Positions 11,377 to 11,629 of a stretch of DNA of 11,629 nt are shown one piece after another. This DNA is from Symbiodinium natans (lineage: Eukaryota; Sar; Dinophyceae; Suessiales; Symbiodiniaceae), in assembly GCA_905221605.1 (NCBI GenBank), contig CAJNDS010000867.1, positions 45,001 to 56,629 on the forward strand, written 5' to 3'. Positions within the stretch are counted from its first letter, which is position 1. Each line of letters begins with the position of its first letter. Under the pieces are notes generated by a model. That model was given only the letters and a program-made list of their open reading frames with translations. It did no database searches and was not told where the DNA came from. The position numbers and the translations under genes were made by a program.

Positions 11377-11550
11377 TGCGGGTTTAGGGGAGTCCCAGGA
11401 TAACTTCCTGGAGACCACCTCAGCTGGATTGGTCTGACTGGCGAAAAGGACGAAGCGTCGTGCGGCCCGGTTTTTTTCGAGGATGCAAGCTCTAGATTCT
11501 TCAAAGGTTGCCAATCCTAAGCTGTAAGCCCCTGTACTCAGCCCGACGCC
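11377..11550 (-). pseudogene. Fragment resembling the C-terminal RNase H region of a retroelement polymerase
   Basis: The minus strand is open and coding-like between the telomeric remnant at about 11359-11390 and the 13-C tract at 11552-11564. It contains ATFEESRACILEKNRAARR followed by SQTNPAEVVSRKLSW. The motif NPAExxSR (11407-11430) is close to the NPADxxSR signature common near the end of the RNase H domain in LTR and DIRS-like retroelement polyproteins. Only about 50 residues remain, no catalytic acidic residues can be placed, and the frame runs into telomeric sequence downstream, so it is at best a broken fragment. The longer open frame (11305-11574) begins at a GTG in poly-G coding sequence and its ends are not meaningful. 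Confidence 0.3.
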
Positions 11551-11590
11551 ACCCCCCCCCCCCCTTGAGAGCACAAGGAAGTGTGCCCCG

Positions 11591-11629
11591 CCCTATCCCT
11601 AAACCCTAAGCCCTAAGCCCTAAACCCTA
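11591..11629 (-). repeat. CCCTAAA/CCCTAAG array at window edge
   Basis: About five units, two of them CCCTAAG, running off the right edge. Confidence 0.9.

Noticed and set aside
10024-11629. A true chromosome end
   Set aside because: Arrays are short, alternate in orientation and are followed by unique sequence on both sides; the last array at the window edge is degenerate (CCCTAAG).
1-11629. Dinoflagellate spliced-leader sequence or SL RNA gene
   Set aside because: I looked for CCATTTTGGCTCAAG and its complement by eye and saw no match on either strand.

Overview
The window looks like nuclear DNA of an alga, most likely a dinoflagellate. About a third of it, by hand tally, is interstitial telomere-like repeat of the plant/dinoflagellate type (TTTAGGG and its complement CCCTAAA), broken into roughly forty short arrays in both orientations. 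Translated, these arrays give the LNPKP and GFRVWGLG peptide families that I recall from predicted dinoflagellate proteins. There is no bacterial-style operon, no rRNA or tRNA gene that I can recognise, and no long intact gene. A land plant, chromerid or other alga with TTTAGGG telomeres is not excluded.

Layout. 1-338: a GC-rich open frame cut by the window edge. 339-1443: C-type arrays, one half of an old duplication (about 854-1287), then a G-type array with a TTTCGGG block. 1650-1976: a head-to-head array junction and a homogenised TTTAGGC array. 2086-2555: a degenerate minisatellite of about 112 bp, followed by GC-rich DNA with G-runs and a 24-bp perfect duplication. 2950-4220: scattered short arrays and the second half of the duplication (3629-4060). 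4358-4940: two copies of a palindromic MITE-like element, one split by a telomere-like array. 5179-5480: an AT-richer segment with a long open frame. 5530-6842: alternating arrays and short open islands, ending in a 320-bp TTTAGGG/TTTGGGG array. 6843-7777: a microsatellite stretch and a clearly AT-rich island with two small open frames. 7733-8940: large arrays, a third MITE copy and another open island. 8938-9471: GC-rich, coding-like, strand uncertain. 9472-10998: dense alternating arrays with short islands. 11000-11629: mostly degenerate, with a minus-strand fragment resembling the tail of a retroelement polymerase.

The main pattern is architectural. Thirteen times a C-type array is followed by a G-type array with only 0-190 bases between, and most of these islands carry an open, high-GC3 frame. 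This is the polarity of a tiny linear chromosome with a telomere at each end. It is also what exons would look like if the introns between them began with TTTAGGG and ended with CCCTAAA. Several islands have AG|G-like left edges and GTAGG-like right edges, which favours the exon reading, but no gene model can be proven from sequence alone. All coding calls below are therefore low-confidence open islands, not established genes.
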